From: Azospirillum brasilense
Lineage (GTDB): Bacteria > Pseudomonadota > Alphaproteobacteria > Azospirillales > Azospirillaceae
Direction: 5' to 3'
DNA length: 64,000 bases
Assembly: GCF_008365405.1 (NCBI RefSeq)
Contig: NZ_QOKV01000028.1
Coordinates: 1-64,000 of the forward strand
Position numbers and translations under genes: made by a program. The notes under the pieces are model-generated. The model ran no database searches and had not been told where the DNA came from. It saw only the letters and a list, made by a program, of their open reading frames with translations. Of this stretch, positions 47,608-56,700 are shown one piece after another. Every line of letters starts with the position of its first letter. The stretch's first letter is position 1.

Positions 47608-48385
47608 TCTCGACCTGAAAGGCAAGCGCGCGGTGGTCACCGGGGCCAGCAAGGGCATCGGCCGCGCCGTCGCCGAATCCCTCGCCGGGGAAGGCTGCGA
47701 CCTCGTGCTGGTGGCCCGCGGGTCCGCGGAGCTGGCGGAGCTGGCGGCGACCCTGTCGGCGCGCTTCGGCGTCGCGGCGGCGGCGGTGCCCACGGACATG
47801 GCCGACGAGCGGGCCCGGCAGGCCCTGGCGGCGGACTGGGCCGGCGCCGACATCCTGGTCAACAACGCCGGCGCCATTCCGGGCGGCGAGATCGGCGAGG
47901 TCTCCGACGAGGTGTGGCGCGGCGCCTGGGAATTGAAGGTGTTCGGCTACATCGCGCTGTGCCGGCTGTTCTACGCCGCCATGAGCGAGCGCGGCCGCGG
48001 CGTCATCGTCAACATCATCGGCACCGCCGGCGAACGGCCGAACGCCGCCTACATCGCCGGCACCACCGGCAACGCCGGCCTGATGGCCTTTACCCGGGCG
48101 CTCGGCGCGCGGGCGCCGGACGCCGGGCTGCGGGTGGTCGGCGTCAACCCCGGCATGACCGCCACCGACCGCGCCGTGACGATGATGCGGACCTTCAGCG
48201 CGCAGCGGCACGGCGACGCCGAGCGCTGGCCGGAGGTGGAAAGCGCCCTCGGCCTTCCGTTCGGACGGATGGGCACCCCGCGCGAGGTGGCCGACGTGGT
48301 GACGTTCCTGGCCTCGCCGCGGGCCGGCTACGTCAGCGGCACCATCGTGACGGTTGACGGAGGGGCCAGCAACCGCAGCGCCTGA
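47603..48385 (+). CDS. Atypical short-chain dehydrogenase/reductase (YxxxT)
   Basis: A 260-residue SDR with an intact cofactor site (VTGASKGIGRAVAESL) and LVNNAGAIPGG. The active site is unusual. Where Ser and Y-x-x-x-K are expected it reads IIGTAGERPNAAYIAGTTGNAG, so the catalytic Lys is replaced by Thr and the usual Ser is not in place. The tail (DVVTFLASPRAGYVSGTIVTVDGG) is normal. A group of SDRs with this AGERP...YIAG pattern occurs in such operons, and their chemistry may differ from simple carbonyl reduction. It is preceded by the tandem duplication covering its start. Confidence 0.85.
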   Translation: MDLDLKGKRAVVTGASKGIGRAVAESLAGEGCDLVLVARGSAELAELAATLSARFGVAAAAVPTDMADERARQALAADWAGADILVNNAGAIPGGEIGEVSDEVWRGAWELKVFGYIALCRLFYAAMSERGRGVIVNIIGTAGERPNAAYIAGTTGNAGLMAFTRALGARAPDAGLRVVGVNPGMTATDRAVTMMRTFSAQRHGDAERWPEVESALGLPFGRMGTPREVADVVTFLASPRAGYVSGTIVTVDGGASNRSA

Positions 48386-48439
48386 ACGGAAGCGGACGAC
48401 GACGCGGCAGGACCGCACACAGGGGCAGCGCCCGGAAAA

Positions 48440-48465
48440 GGGCCAACGAAATGGGCCAACGAAAT
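48440..48465 (+). repeat. 13-bp tandem duplication in the leader of the binding-protein gene
   Basis: GGGCCAACGAAAT occurs twice in direct succession immediately upstream of the GGGAGGAAGG ribosome binding site. Confidence 0.85.
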
Positions 48466-48478
48466 GGGAGGAAGGCAC

Positions 48479-49666
48479 ATGCGCACGCTCACGATGACCG
48501 GCTTGGCCACGATGACCGGCTTGGCGTCGGTCGCAGCCCTGTCGCTGATGGCGGCGCCGGCCGCCTTGGCCGAGACCGGCGTCACCGCCGACACCATCGT
48601 CATCGGCGGCATGGGCGGCCTCACCGGCCCCTCCGCCGGTCTGATCATCCCGCAGCTCAACGGGGTGCAGGCGGTGTTCGAGGAGGCCAACGCCGCCGGC
48701 GGCATCCATGGCCGCAAGATCGTCTATACCAAGCAGGACGACGAGTGCCTGCCCAGCCGGGGCGTCGGCGCGGTCAAGAAGCTGATCCACGAGGAGAAGC
48801 CCTTCATGATCGTCGGCGGCGGCTGCTCCAACGCCGCCATCGCGCAGAAGCCCGAGGTCATCGAGGCGAAGATCCCCTGGGTGATCGTCGCCTCCACCGC
48901 AGACTCCCTGACCGAGCCGGTCAATCCGTACGTCTTCACGACCATGTCGGCCGCCTGGATGGAGGTCTACGGCCAGCTCCAGCTCGCTCTCGACCAGGGC
49001 AAGACGCGCATCGCCGTGGTCTGGCAGCCGGACGCCTGGGGCAAGGCGCGCCTCGATCCGATGAAGGAGGCCTTCAAGGCCAAGGGCATCGAGCCGGTCT
49101 CCATCCAGGAGATCGCCGTCGAGCCGACCGACACCACGCCCACCGTCCTGCAGATCCAGGCCACCAAGCCGGACGCCGTGCTGCTGCTGCTGTTCCCCAA
49201 GGCGGCGGTGCCGTTCCTGCGGGACGCCTACAAGGTGGGGCTCCAGCCGCTGATGGTCGGCGGCTCGCCGCTCGGCGAGATCGACGTGCTGGCCAAGGGC
49301 GTCGGCTCGCCCGATTCCGTGAAGAATCTCCGCGCCGTCACCGCCGCCGGCTACGGCGTCGACGACCCGCAGGTGGCGAAGTGGAAGGGCATCGTCGAAA
49401 AGCGGTTCGGCGACCGCTTCAACGTCCTGCACATGTACGGAATCTCGGCCGGGCAGTTCGCGGTCGAGGCGCTCAAGCAGGCCGGTCCGGAGCCGACACG
49501 GGAGAAGATCCTCCAGGTCATGTCGAACCTGACGGTGAAGACCGACACCTACGCCGGTCCGCTGGAGTGCAAGCCCACCGACCACCAGTGCCACAAGGCG
49601 CTGGGCATCTTCGCCTTCCAGGACGGCCGCGTCACCGGCATCGGCGTCACCAAGCCGACCCGCTGA
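48479..49666 (+). CDS. Periplasmic substrate-binding protein of the second Liv system
   Basis: A 395-residue type I periplasmic binding protein. The signal peptide (MRTLTMTGLATMTGLASVAA, ending APAALA) is followed by the mature start ETGVTADTIVIGGMGGLTGP. Two cysteine pairs (DECLPS...GGGCSN, LECKPTDHQC) could form disulfides. The DNA for the signal peptide contains an 18-bp tandem duplication. A strong GGGAGGAAGG ribosome binding site precedes the ATG. Gene order binding protein-LivH-LivM-LivG-LivF shows it delivers the ligand to the transporter encoded downstream. Confidence 0.92.
   Translation: MRTLTMTGLATMTGLASVAALSLMAAPAALAETGVTADTIVIGGMGGLTGPSAGLIIPQLNGVQAVFEEANAAGGIHGRKIVYTKQDDECLPSRGVGAVKKLIHEEKPFMIVGGGCSNAAIAQKPEVIEAKIPWVIVASTADSLTEPVNPYVFTTMSAAWMEVYGQLQLALDQGKTRIAVVWQPDAWGKARLDPMKEAFKAKGIEPVSIQEIAVEPTDTTPTVLQIQATKPDAVLLLLFPKAAVPFLRDAYKVGLQPLMVGGSPLGEIDVLAKGVGSPDSVKNLRAVTAAGYGVDDPQVAKWKGIVEKRFGDRFNVLHMYGISAGQFAVEALKQAGPEPTREKILQVMSNLTVKTDTYAGPLECKPTDHQCHKALGIFAFQDGRVTGIGVTKPTR
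48491..48526 (+). repeat. 18-bp tandem duplication within the signal peptide
   Basis: ACGATGACCGGCTTGGCC (48491-48508) is followed by the same sequence with one change (48509-48526). This repeats six codons and gives T-M-T-G-L-A-T-M-T-G-L-A. Confidence 0.85.
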
Positions 49667-49677
49667 TTCCGCATCCC

Positions 49678-49708
49678 CTGCGCCGGCTCCCCAAGGGGAC
49701 CGGCGCAG
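49678..49708 (+). terminator. Intercistronic hairpin between binding-protein gene and livH
   Basis: CTGCGCCGG...CCGGCGCAG closes over an inner TCCCC-AA-GGGGA stem. Such hairpins after the binding-protein gene usually slow read-through and protect the upstream mRNA, giving more binding protein than permease. Confidence 0.65.
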
Positions 49709-49732
49709 CCCTCCAGAGAAAGGAGCCCGGCG

Positions 49733-50611
49733 GTGCTGCTCGCCTACGCCTTGTCCTCGGGGATCACCAGCGGCGCGCTCTACGCGCTCGTCGCGGTCGG
49801 CCTCGTGCTCTGCTACCGGACCACCGGCCACATCAACTTCTCGCACGGCGAGCTGTTCATGATCGGCGGCTTCCTCGCCTTCACCCTGCATGTGATGTGG
49901 GAGTTGCCCTACATCGTGGCGCTGCTGGGCGCGGTGGCCGGCTCGTTCGTGCTGGGCGTGCTCACCGACCGCGTCGTCTACCAGCCGCTGATCAAGGCAC
50001 CGCCGATCGCCATGGTCATGGCGACGGTCGGGCTGTCCTTCGTGCTGAAGGGGATCGGCCGCCACTTCTGGGGCGGCCAGGGCGAGGTGGTGCCCTTTCC
50101 GCCGCTGGTCAGCCCGGCCCCGGTCCTCATCGGCGGCGTCGCCGTGTTCCCGCAGCAGCTCGTGGTCATCGCCAGCGTGGCGGTGTGCATGCTGCTGCTG
50201 ACGCTGTTCTTCACCCGGACACGGGCCGGCAAGATGATGCAGGCCACCGCCGAGAATGCGCACGCCGCCTACCTCGTCGGCATCCGCGTCGAGCGCGTCT
50301 ACATGCTGACCTGGGGCGCCGGGGCGGCGCTCGCCGGGGTGGCCGCGGTCTTCGTGGCGCCGCTCACCCTGCTCACCCCGGACATCGGGCTCAGCCTGCT
50401 GCTGAAGGCGTTCGCCGCCACCATCCTCGGCGGGCTGGGCAGCATGACCGGCGCGGTCATCGGCGGGCTCCTGGTCGGCATCCTGGAAGCGCTCGCCGGC
50501 ACCTACATCGCCAGCAGCATCCAGGATGTCTCGGCCTTCATCATCATCCTGGCCGTGCTGGTGTTCCGGCCGACCGGCCTGCTGGGCGCGCGCGCCCGAC
50601 GGGAGGTGTAA
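49733..50611 (+). CDS. livH: Second-system ABC permease LivH
   Basis: A 292-residue permease starting at GTG 49733 with AAAGGAG upstream. LivH features are LSSGITSGALYALVAVGLVL, the INFSHGELFMIGGFLAF element, the coupling loop GKMMQATAENAHAAYLVGI and ATILGGLGSMTGAVIGGLLVG. It is the membrane channel partner of the LivM encoded next. It differs clearly from the LivH at 30049, so the two Liv systems are not a recent duplication. Confidence 0.92.
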   Translation: MLLAYALSSGITSGALYALVAVGLVLCYRTTGHINFSHGELFMIGGFLAFTLHVMWELPYIVALLGAVAGSFVLGVLTDRVVYQPLIKAPPIAMVMATVGLSFVLKGIGRHFWGGQGEVVPFPPLVSPAPVLIGGVAVFPQQLVVIASVAVCMLLLTLFFTRTRAGKMMQATAENAHAAYLVGIRVERVYMLTWGAGAALAGVAAVFVAPLTLLTPDIGLSLLLKAFAATILGGLGSMTGAVIGGLLVGILEALAGTYIASSIQDVSAFIIILAVLVFRPTGLLGARARREV

Positions 50612-50615
50612 CGCG

Positions 50616-51644
50616 ATGGTCACCCTGTCCAACGATCCCTCGGCCGAACCCTCGGCGCCCCGCGCCATCAAGCGCCGCAACCTCGGCTGGCTGGTCGGCC
50701 GGCGCCCGGCGCTCGCCGTCGGCGTCCTGCTGTTCGCCGTGCTGCCGCTGGTGGCCAACCCCTATCAGGTCTATGTCGGCAACCTGGCGCTCATCTACGT
50801 GATCCTGGCCGTCGGCCTGAACATCCTGCTCGGCCTCGCCGGGCAGCTCTCCTTCGCCAACGGCGCCCTGTTCGGCGTCGGTGCCTACGCCACCGGCCTG
50901 CTGCGCCTCGACGCCGGCCTGCCCTTCTGGCTCGCCCTGCCCGCCGGCACCGCCATCACCGTGGCCATCGGGCTGGCGGTCGCGCTGCCGGCGCTGCGCC
51001 TGCGCGGGCTCTATCTGGCGCTCGCCACCATCGCCTTCGCGCAGTTCGCGTTGTGGACCTTCGTGCATTGGGACTCGGTGACCCACGGCACGGCGGGCTT
51101 CGTCATGGCACCGGTCGACTTCACGGCGCTCGGCCTGCGCACCACCACGGGCATCTACTATCTGAGCCTCGTCCTCGCCGTCCTGCTGGTGGCCGCGGCG
51201 TACGGCGTCATGCGGTCGCGCATCGGCCGCGCCCTGGTGGCCCTGCGCGAGAGCGAGGTGGCGGCGGAATCCATCGCCGTGGACATCACCCGCACCAAGA
51301 TCGTCGCCTACACGCTGACCGCCGTCTACGCCGGGGTGGCGGGCGGCCTGTTCGCCGGCCTGCTGAACGTGGTGGTGCCGGAATCCTTCAACCTGTTCCA
51401 GATCGTCCTGCAGTTCTGCATGGTCGTCGTCGGCGGCCTCGGCTCGATCGCCGGGTCGGCGATCGCCGCCGTGCTGCTGATCGGCATGCAGGAGGGGCTG
51501 CGCGGCATGCAGGATTTGCAGGAGATCGGCCTCGGCCTGCTGCTGCTGGGCATGCTGCTGTTCGCGCCGGGCGGCCTCGTGCAGGCGCTGCGGCGCTGGC
51601 TGCCGGGGTGGACGGAACCGCACAGCCGAGGGGGGGACGAGTGA
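50616..51644 (+). CDS. livM: Second-system ABC permease LivM
   Basis: A 342-residue permease. It has a cytoplasmic N-terminus of about 30 residues (MVTLSNDPSAEPSAPRAIKR), then membrane helices with the LivM pattern LGLAGQLSFANGALFGVGAY, LRLRGLYLALATIAFAQF and the coupling loop GRALVALRESEVAAESIAVD. The ATG at 50616 follows GGGAGGTG. The start four bases after the livH stop and a one-base overlap with livG show tight co-translation. Confidence 0.92.
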   Translation: MVTLSNDPSAEPSAPRAIKRRNLGWLVGRRPALAVGVLLFAVLPLVANPYQVYVGNLALIYVILAVGLNILLGLAGQLSFANGALFGVGAYATGLLRLDAGLPFWLALPAGTAITVAIGLAVALPALRLRGLYLALATIAFAQFALWTFVHWDSVTHGTAGFVMAPVDFTALGLRTTTGIYYLSLVLAVLLVAAAYGVMRSRIGRALVALRESEVAAESIAVDITRTKIVAYTLTAVYAGVAGGLFAGLLNVVVPESFNLFQIVLQFCMVVVGGLGSIAGSAIAAVLLIGMQEGLRGMQDLQEIGLGLLLLGMLLFAPGGLVQALRRWLPGWTEPHSRGGDE

Positions 51645-52423
51645 TGGCCGAACTCAGCATCGAACGCCTGTCGCTGTCGTTCGGCGGCCTCGCCGCGCTC
51701 AGCGACGTGGACATCACGGTGCCGGCCGGCGAGATCCGCGGCATCATCGGCCCGAACGGCGCCGGGAAGACGACCCTGCTCAACGTCGTTTCCGGTCTGG
51801 TGCGCCCGACCGAGGGCGAAATCCGCCTGGACGGCCAGCCGCTCAGCCGCCTCAAGGCCAGCGAGGTGGCCGCCCGCGGCGTCGGGCGCACCTTCCAGAC
51901 CTCGCTCCTCTTCAAGGGGATGACGGTTCTGGAGAACGTCATGGCGGGGATGCACCAGGGGCTGCGCGCCTCGGTGCTGGGCGCCGCCGTCGGCCTGCCC
52001 GGCGTGCTCCGCGAGGAGCGGCAGGCCCGCGAGCGGGCGCGCGAGGCGCTGGCCTTCGTCGGGATGCTGTCCTTCGCCGAACGCGACGGCGCGTCGCTGT
52101 CGTTCGGCCAGCAGCGGCTGGTGGAGATCGCCCGCTCGCTGGTCGCCGAGCCCAAGGTGCTGCTGCTGGACGAGCCGGCGGTGGGCCTCAGCCCGCCGCG
52201 CGTCGCCGAGCTGGACGGGCTGCTGCGCCGCATCCGCGACAAGCGCGGCATCACCATCATCATGGTGGAGCACGTCATCCGCTTGGTGATGGGCGTGTGC
52301 GACCGCATCACCGTTCTGAACTCGGGCCGGAAGATCGCCGACGGTACGCCGGACGTCATCCTCGCCGACCCGTTCGTCAAGGAAGCCTATCTTGGAAAGA
52401 GCCCCGATGCTGACCGTGCGTAA
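51644..52423 (+). CDS. livG: Second-system ABC ATPase LivG
   Basis: A 259-residue ATPase. Walker A is GPNGAGKTTLLN, with the LivG element GVGRTFQTSLLFKGMTVLENV. The signature is altered to LSFGQQRLVEIARSL, Walker B is VLLLDEPAVGLSPP and the switch His is in IIMVEHVIRLV. ATG 51644 shares its A with the livM stop (TGATG). It is full length. It works with LivF to power uptake of the ligand held by the binding protein at 48479. Confidence 0.93.
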   Translation: MAELSIERLSLSFGGLAALSDVDITVPAGEIRGIIGPNGAGKTTLLNVVSGLVRPTEGEIRLDGQPLSRLKASEVAARGVGRTFQTSLLFKGMTVLENVMAGMHQGLRASVLGAAVGLPGVLREERQARERAREALAFVGMLSFAERDGASLSFGQQRLVEIARSLVAEPKVLLLDEPAVGLSPPRVAELDGLLRRIRDKRGITIIMVEHVIRLVMGVCDRITVLNSGRKIADGTPDVILADPFVKEAYLGKSPDADRA

Positions 52424-53120
52424 CCTTAGCGTCTGGTACGGCCTCAGCGAGGTCCTGCGCGACGTTTCCTTCTCGGTCCCGCGCGGCGAGGTCGTCGCGC
52501 TGCTCGGCGGCAACGGCGCCGGCAAGACGACGCTGCTGAAGGCGCTGAGTGGCCTGGTCAAGCCGCGTGGCGGCGCGGTGGAGTTCGAGGAGCGGCCGAT
52601 CGCCGGCCTGCACCCGCACGACATCGTCACCAAGGGCGTGATCCAGGTGCCGCAGGGCCGCTTCGTCTGGCCGAGCATGACGGTCGCCGACAACCTCGCC
52701 CTCGGCGCCGCGGCGCGCCACGACAAGGCCGGCATCGCCGCCGACCTGGAGCGCGTCTACGACTTCTTCCCCCGCCTGCGCGAGCGGCGGAGCGTGCCGG
52801 CGGGCACCATGAGCGGCGGCGAACAGCAGATGGTGGCGATCGGGCGCGCGTTGATGGCGCGGCCGCGAATCCTGCTGATGGACGAGCCGTCGCACGGCCT
52901 GTCCCCGCGGCTGGTCCAGGAAATGATCGAGGTGATCCGGCGGCTCAACGAGGAGGGCATGACCATTTTCCTCATCGAGCAGAACATCGGCGTCCCGGCG
53001 GCGGTTGCCGGCACCACCTACGTGCTCGCCAACGGAGCGATCGCCTTCCAGACCCACGGCTCGAAGGTCGCCGACGACCCGGAGGTGCTGAGCAGCTACC
53101 TCGGCGGCGGCCGCCATTGA
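52407..53120 (+). CDS. livF: Second-system ABC ATPase LivF
   Basis: A 237-residue ATPase. Walker A is GGNGAGKTTLLKAL. The LivF hallmark TKGVIQVPQGRFVWPSMTVADNL is present, the signature is GTMSGGEQQMVAIGRALM, Walker B is ILLMDEPSHGLSP, and the switch region is IFLIEQN. ATG 52407 with GGAAAGAG upstream is preferred over TTG 52392. It overlaps livG by 17 bases and closes the operon that starts with the CoA-transferase gene at 43587. Confidence 0.93.
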   Translation: MLTVRNLSVWYGLSEVLRDVSFSVPRGEVVALLGGNGAGKTTLLKALSGLVKPRGGAVEFEERPIAGLHPHDIVTKGVIQVPQGRFVWPSMTVADNLALGAAARHDKAGIAADLERVYDFFPRLRERRSVPAGTMSGGEQQMVAIGRALMARPRILLMDEPSHGLSPRLVQEMIEVIRRLNEEGMTIFLIEQNIGVPAAVAGTTYVLANGAIAFQTHGSKVADDPEVLSSYLGGGRH

Positions 53121-53288
53121 GCCGCGCGGTGAGCGTCACCCGGAACCGGTTCTTCGGCATTCTGGGGTGACGACACGGAAGTAACCTTCGACTTTGCGCC
53201 TTTCAGGACCGCCTCCTCGCTTGGGAACTGATTCACAAGTCCGGCAGGTACCGTCAAGTCCACGGTGGCGGGAGCGGCCGCGACGGCG

Positions 53289-53470
53289 TGTTCATCCCCA
53301 CCAAGATCGCACGGGTGGTGGAACGCTCACTGTCTTTACCCTCCCGCTACCTCCGATTGAATGTCGTCGTCGATCAAACCAAGGCCCACTTCATCGCCTT
53401 CGTCGAGATCGCGTTCGTCTGCATCCTGTCCAGGCGTCTGCGGCTGACCACTCGGGATATCTGCGCCTGA
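53289..53470 (+). pseudogene. C-terminal relic of an IS5-type transposase
   Basis: About 60 codons to TGA 53468-53470. VVERSLSLPSRYLRLNVVVD and TKAHFIAFVEIAFVCILSRR match the WVVERTxxWLxRxRRLxxxxD and TKAHLxAFxxIA tails of IS5-group transposases. The region before it (53121-53288) has no recognisable gene and may be the eroded remainder. It marks the left margin of the island and has a different origin from the relic at 28029. Confidence 0.55.
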
Positions 53471-53750
53471 CGCCTACAAACAGATACTGAATGCCTTTCA
53501 AACTCGGCCGACATTTCATTCGTACAAAAATGGTTTTCCAAAACACTGGAGCCAATTTCAGAAACGCTCATCGACTCTGCAACGCTGCACAATCTTAAGA
53601 AGACAGAACCTTGACTCGCTATCAACATACCGGCGCATGCGCTTCATGAAGCTGGACTCAGGATTGCATTTGTTATATTCCTTTCGTATCGAAGGTTCTC
53701 CAGTCGCTCGACTTATGTCGCACGGCAGGCAAACCCCACCGACTTCGTTA
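53471..53750. other. AT-rich non-coding margin of the island
   Basis: About 280 bases much richer in A and T than the surrounding operons. No gene is visible. It probably contains the promoter for the nuclease-STAND gene; TTGCAT at 53665 with TATCGA 17 bases later is a weak candidate. The sharp drop in GC from the Liv operon supports a junction of foreign DNA here. Confidence 0.5.
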
Positions 53751-53766
53751 GATAACTACTAATTAT
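53751..53766 (+). repeat. Left copy of the 16-bp island boundary repeat
   Basis: GATAACTACTAATTAT, an exact inverted match to 63394-63409. It lies 27 bases upstream of the nuclease-STAND start codon. Within it GATAA and TTAT flank a 7-base spacer (CTACTAA), the shape of a tyrosine-recombinase core site. Confidence 0.75.
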
Positions 53767-53793
53767 TCTACTCGTGTTCGAGTGCTGGTTATC

Positions 53794-56700
53794 ATGGATA
53801 AGGATATGCGTCTGCAGGCCGCAAGGTTCGAGCAGTTCGTTCACGGTGTGTTGATTCGGCGGTTCAGGGAGCACGGTTGCACCGTCAAGCCGGTGGAGCG
53901 GCGTGGCGGAGAAACGACACGCAAGGCGCTGTTCGATGGCGGACGGGATTTGGAACTTGCAACCAGGGAAACAATTGCCGATGGATGTTCCTTCTTTGGA
54001 ATCCCACTGAAACCAAATTCCCGTTATGCCATAGAAGTGAAGTTCACGCAGACGCAACGGGGTAACATCGAACACGATCGCATCGCTCCGAATCTTTCCC
54101 AGCTCCATGGAAAGTTCCAGGGGATCGCTGTCATTACAAACGGATACGTGCCAACGAGCGCGCACTGGACCGCTCATAATTGCTTTGACCGAGAAGACAG
54201 GATGCAGCTCACCATTGTGGATGGGCAAACCCTGCGTGCTTATCTTGCAGATGCCGGCTTGTCGTGGCCGACCGATATTCCATACTACGGTCCTGTCCGT
54301 ACCCTCCTGGACGGCATCGCTTACGACAGGTATGTCGAGCCAAGCGGCGATCCGGAAATCGCAAACATCTTCTTGAGCTTATACAACCGGACAAATATGC
54401 CGCGCTCTGTGGAGCTGTGCGTCCAGACGGACAGCCGATGGTCGGTAGTCGAAGGCGACAGGCTGGACCGGGTTTCCGTCGATGTTGCCAGTTTCCTGGC
54501 GGCGCAGCCCATCGGCGTCCGGCCGGAGGTGATCGCCCCCTTCTCGTCCCGCAGCTTCAGGTTTTGTGCCCGGCTCATCGTCCGGCGGGCACAAGGCTCG
54601 CAGGAACCACGGACCGACAGACGCGACCGCCCTCATGACCTGCTGAAGGCCATCGCGACCCTGGGGCTGCAGTGCGCGTCGGGCCGGCAAATCAGGCGCG
54701 TCCTGTACAGGAGCAAAACGTCCGCACAGATCATCTACCGATCCCCATTCATCGGGAAGGGGCATATCAAGGCGCGGGATCAGGTTCTGGAATGCATGAG
54801 TTCCGCCGCTGAGAAGGAAGCCGGTCGAACGATCGTCCTGATCGGCGGTGAGGCGGGTGTGGGCAAGAGCCGGATCATCAGCGAGGCAATGGAGAAATAT
54901 CGAGGCGACGCCTTGCTGTTTTGCCGCTGCACCGTCGCCACCGGCGGTACCGTGGCCGGGGCCGCAGTCGAGACGTTGCGCAGCCAGCTTTCCAATCTCT
55001 ATTCCGCGGGCATGGAGCCGCACTGGCTGACGAGAGCCACCTGCCTGGAGCATATTCTGCTTTGCCTTGAAGCCGAACCGGCGGACGCATCCTATCGCTT
55101 GTCCTATCTGACGCCCGTCCTCATCGTCGAGGACATGCACAACGCCTCGAGGCGTCTGTGCCGGCTGCTGCTGCGAATCGCCCTGAAGAAGGCGTGCGCC
55201 GACAGCCGCTATGTCCTCCTCCTTGCCGGCCGTAACGACGACAGTTTCGCGAACGCCTCCTACCTGGAAATGGAAACCATCCTTGCGTCGACCGGCGCCA
55301 CTGTCTGTCGGGTCGAGGCGCTGAAAGACCATGAGCCCGGCGAGTTGGTGCGGACCCTGATCGAGGGAATCGACGAGACCGCCACCGCCCGCATCCTCGC
55401 GCTTTCAGGCACTACGCCGAACGCCATCATCCAATGCATGGAGTATCTGCTGGATGCCACCCTCATCAGCATTGCGTCCAGCGGAACCCTGTCGATAACC
55501 CACCCGCCCTCGTTCCTGGCACGGCTCCAGGAACTTCCAACCTCGATGAAGCGGCTCTACGCAAAGCGCTTCCAGCTGCTGGGCCACTGGATCCATGGCA
55601 GGGAGGCCCAGGAGGCGCTGCTAGCGGCGACCTTCTTTGGGACCAATCCACCGGCCGAGGTCTGCGGACCGTCCACATCCCCCCAAGCGGCGGCCGTGCG
55701 AGAGGAGCTGAAACGTCGGCGGCTGCTGGCGGAGCCGCCGATGGCAAGCCGCGAATCGGCCCCGGCCACCGGACCGGCGCTGGCATGGAGCCATGAGTCG
55801 ATCCTGCTGTTCTTCAGCAACCTGTTGCGCGACACCATCCAGGAGGTTCCCGCATCCTCATCCGAGATCGCGGCCATCCTCGCGCGTTTTCCGGCAACCG
55901 CACGACGGCTCCGCCACGATCGGCCGCTGTTCGATGCGCTTCCACCGCTGGTCCAGGGAGCCGTGGCGGTGTTGGCTGACGACCGCGAGACGGCCTACCA
56001 GCGCTTTGCCCCGATGCTGGATGCCGTGCGCCGGATAGAAAGCTTCTCCACCATAACCATCCCCACCGATTACTACGATGCGATCGATTACGCGATTCGG
56101 CTGGTGCGGACCGGGTCCGACCCCGTCCCCCGGCTTCTCTCCCGGCTGATCCCCGCAAAGGCCTACATCGGCGCATTCCACAAGGCGTTGCCCTATGCTC
56201 TGCTCGCGGATCGGTTCGGGAAGCGGCTGCTCGACGGCAATTGCCTCACCGGTCCCGAAGGGGAATGGTGCCGGTTCTGGCTCGACACCCTGACCGCGCA
56301 CGTCCTGATGGACGCGGGCCAGTCGGGCGAGGCGCTTCGACGGTATCACGAGCTTCAGATCCTGGTGCGCGTTCTTCCCGATATACGGAGTGACCCGCGG
56401 CTGTCGTTCGAGATCCACAACGCATTGCGGCTCCTCCACACCTACACCAACTTTCGCAACCTGGCCGAGCTGCATGGCCGCCTAGCCGAAGAGGCGGCGT
56501 TGGCATGCGATGCCGAGGCTATTGGCACGTCCGCCGGCCGGGCGGAGGCGGAGCGAGGCCGCGCCCAGGAACTGTTTGGCATGGGCTTGGGCGACGAGGC
56601 ATTGCGGTTCTTCCTTCCCAACCCCGACCACTGCCTCGAGCTCAACCGCATGGGGTTCCGGGCCAGTTGCAAGGGCCGCACGGAGCGGCACAAGCGGCAC

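Noticed and set aside
45917..50758. A 1,613-codon minus-strand frame and similar long frames (29974-32223, 40334-42334)
   Set aside because: They are antisense shadows of well-supported plus-strand operons in high-GC DNA, with no family similarity.
30049..53120. The two Liv systems as a recent tandem duplication
   Set aside because: Gene order differs (binding protein last versus first), and the permease and ATPase sequences are clearly divergent.
53745..53770. GTTAGAT beside the left repeat resembling an integron attC core (GTTRRRY)
   Set aside because: No matching inverse core or attC-like fold was found, the right copy lacks it, and the recombinase has no IntI-specific insertion.
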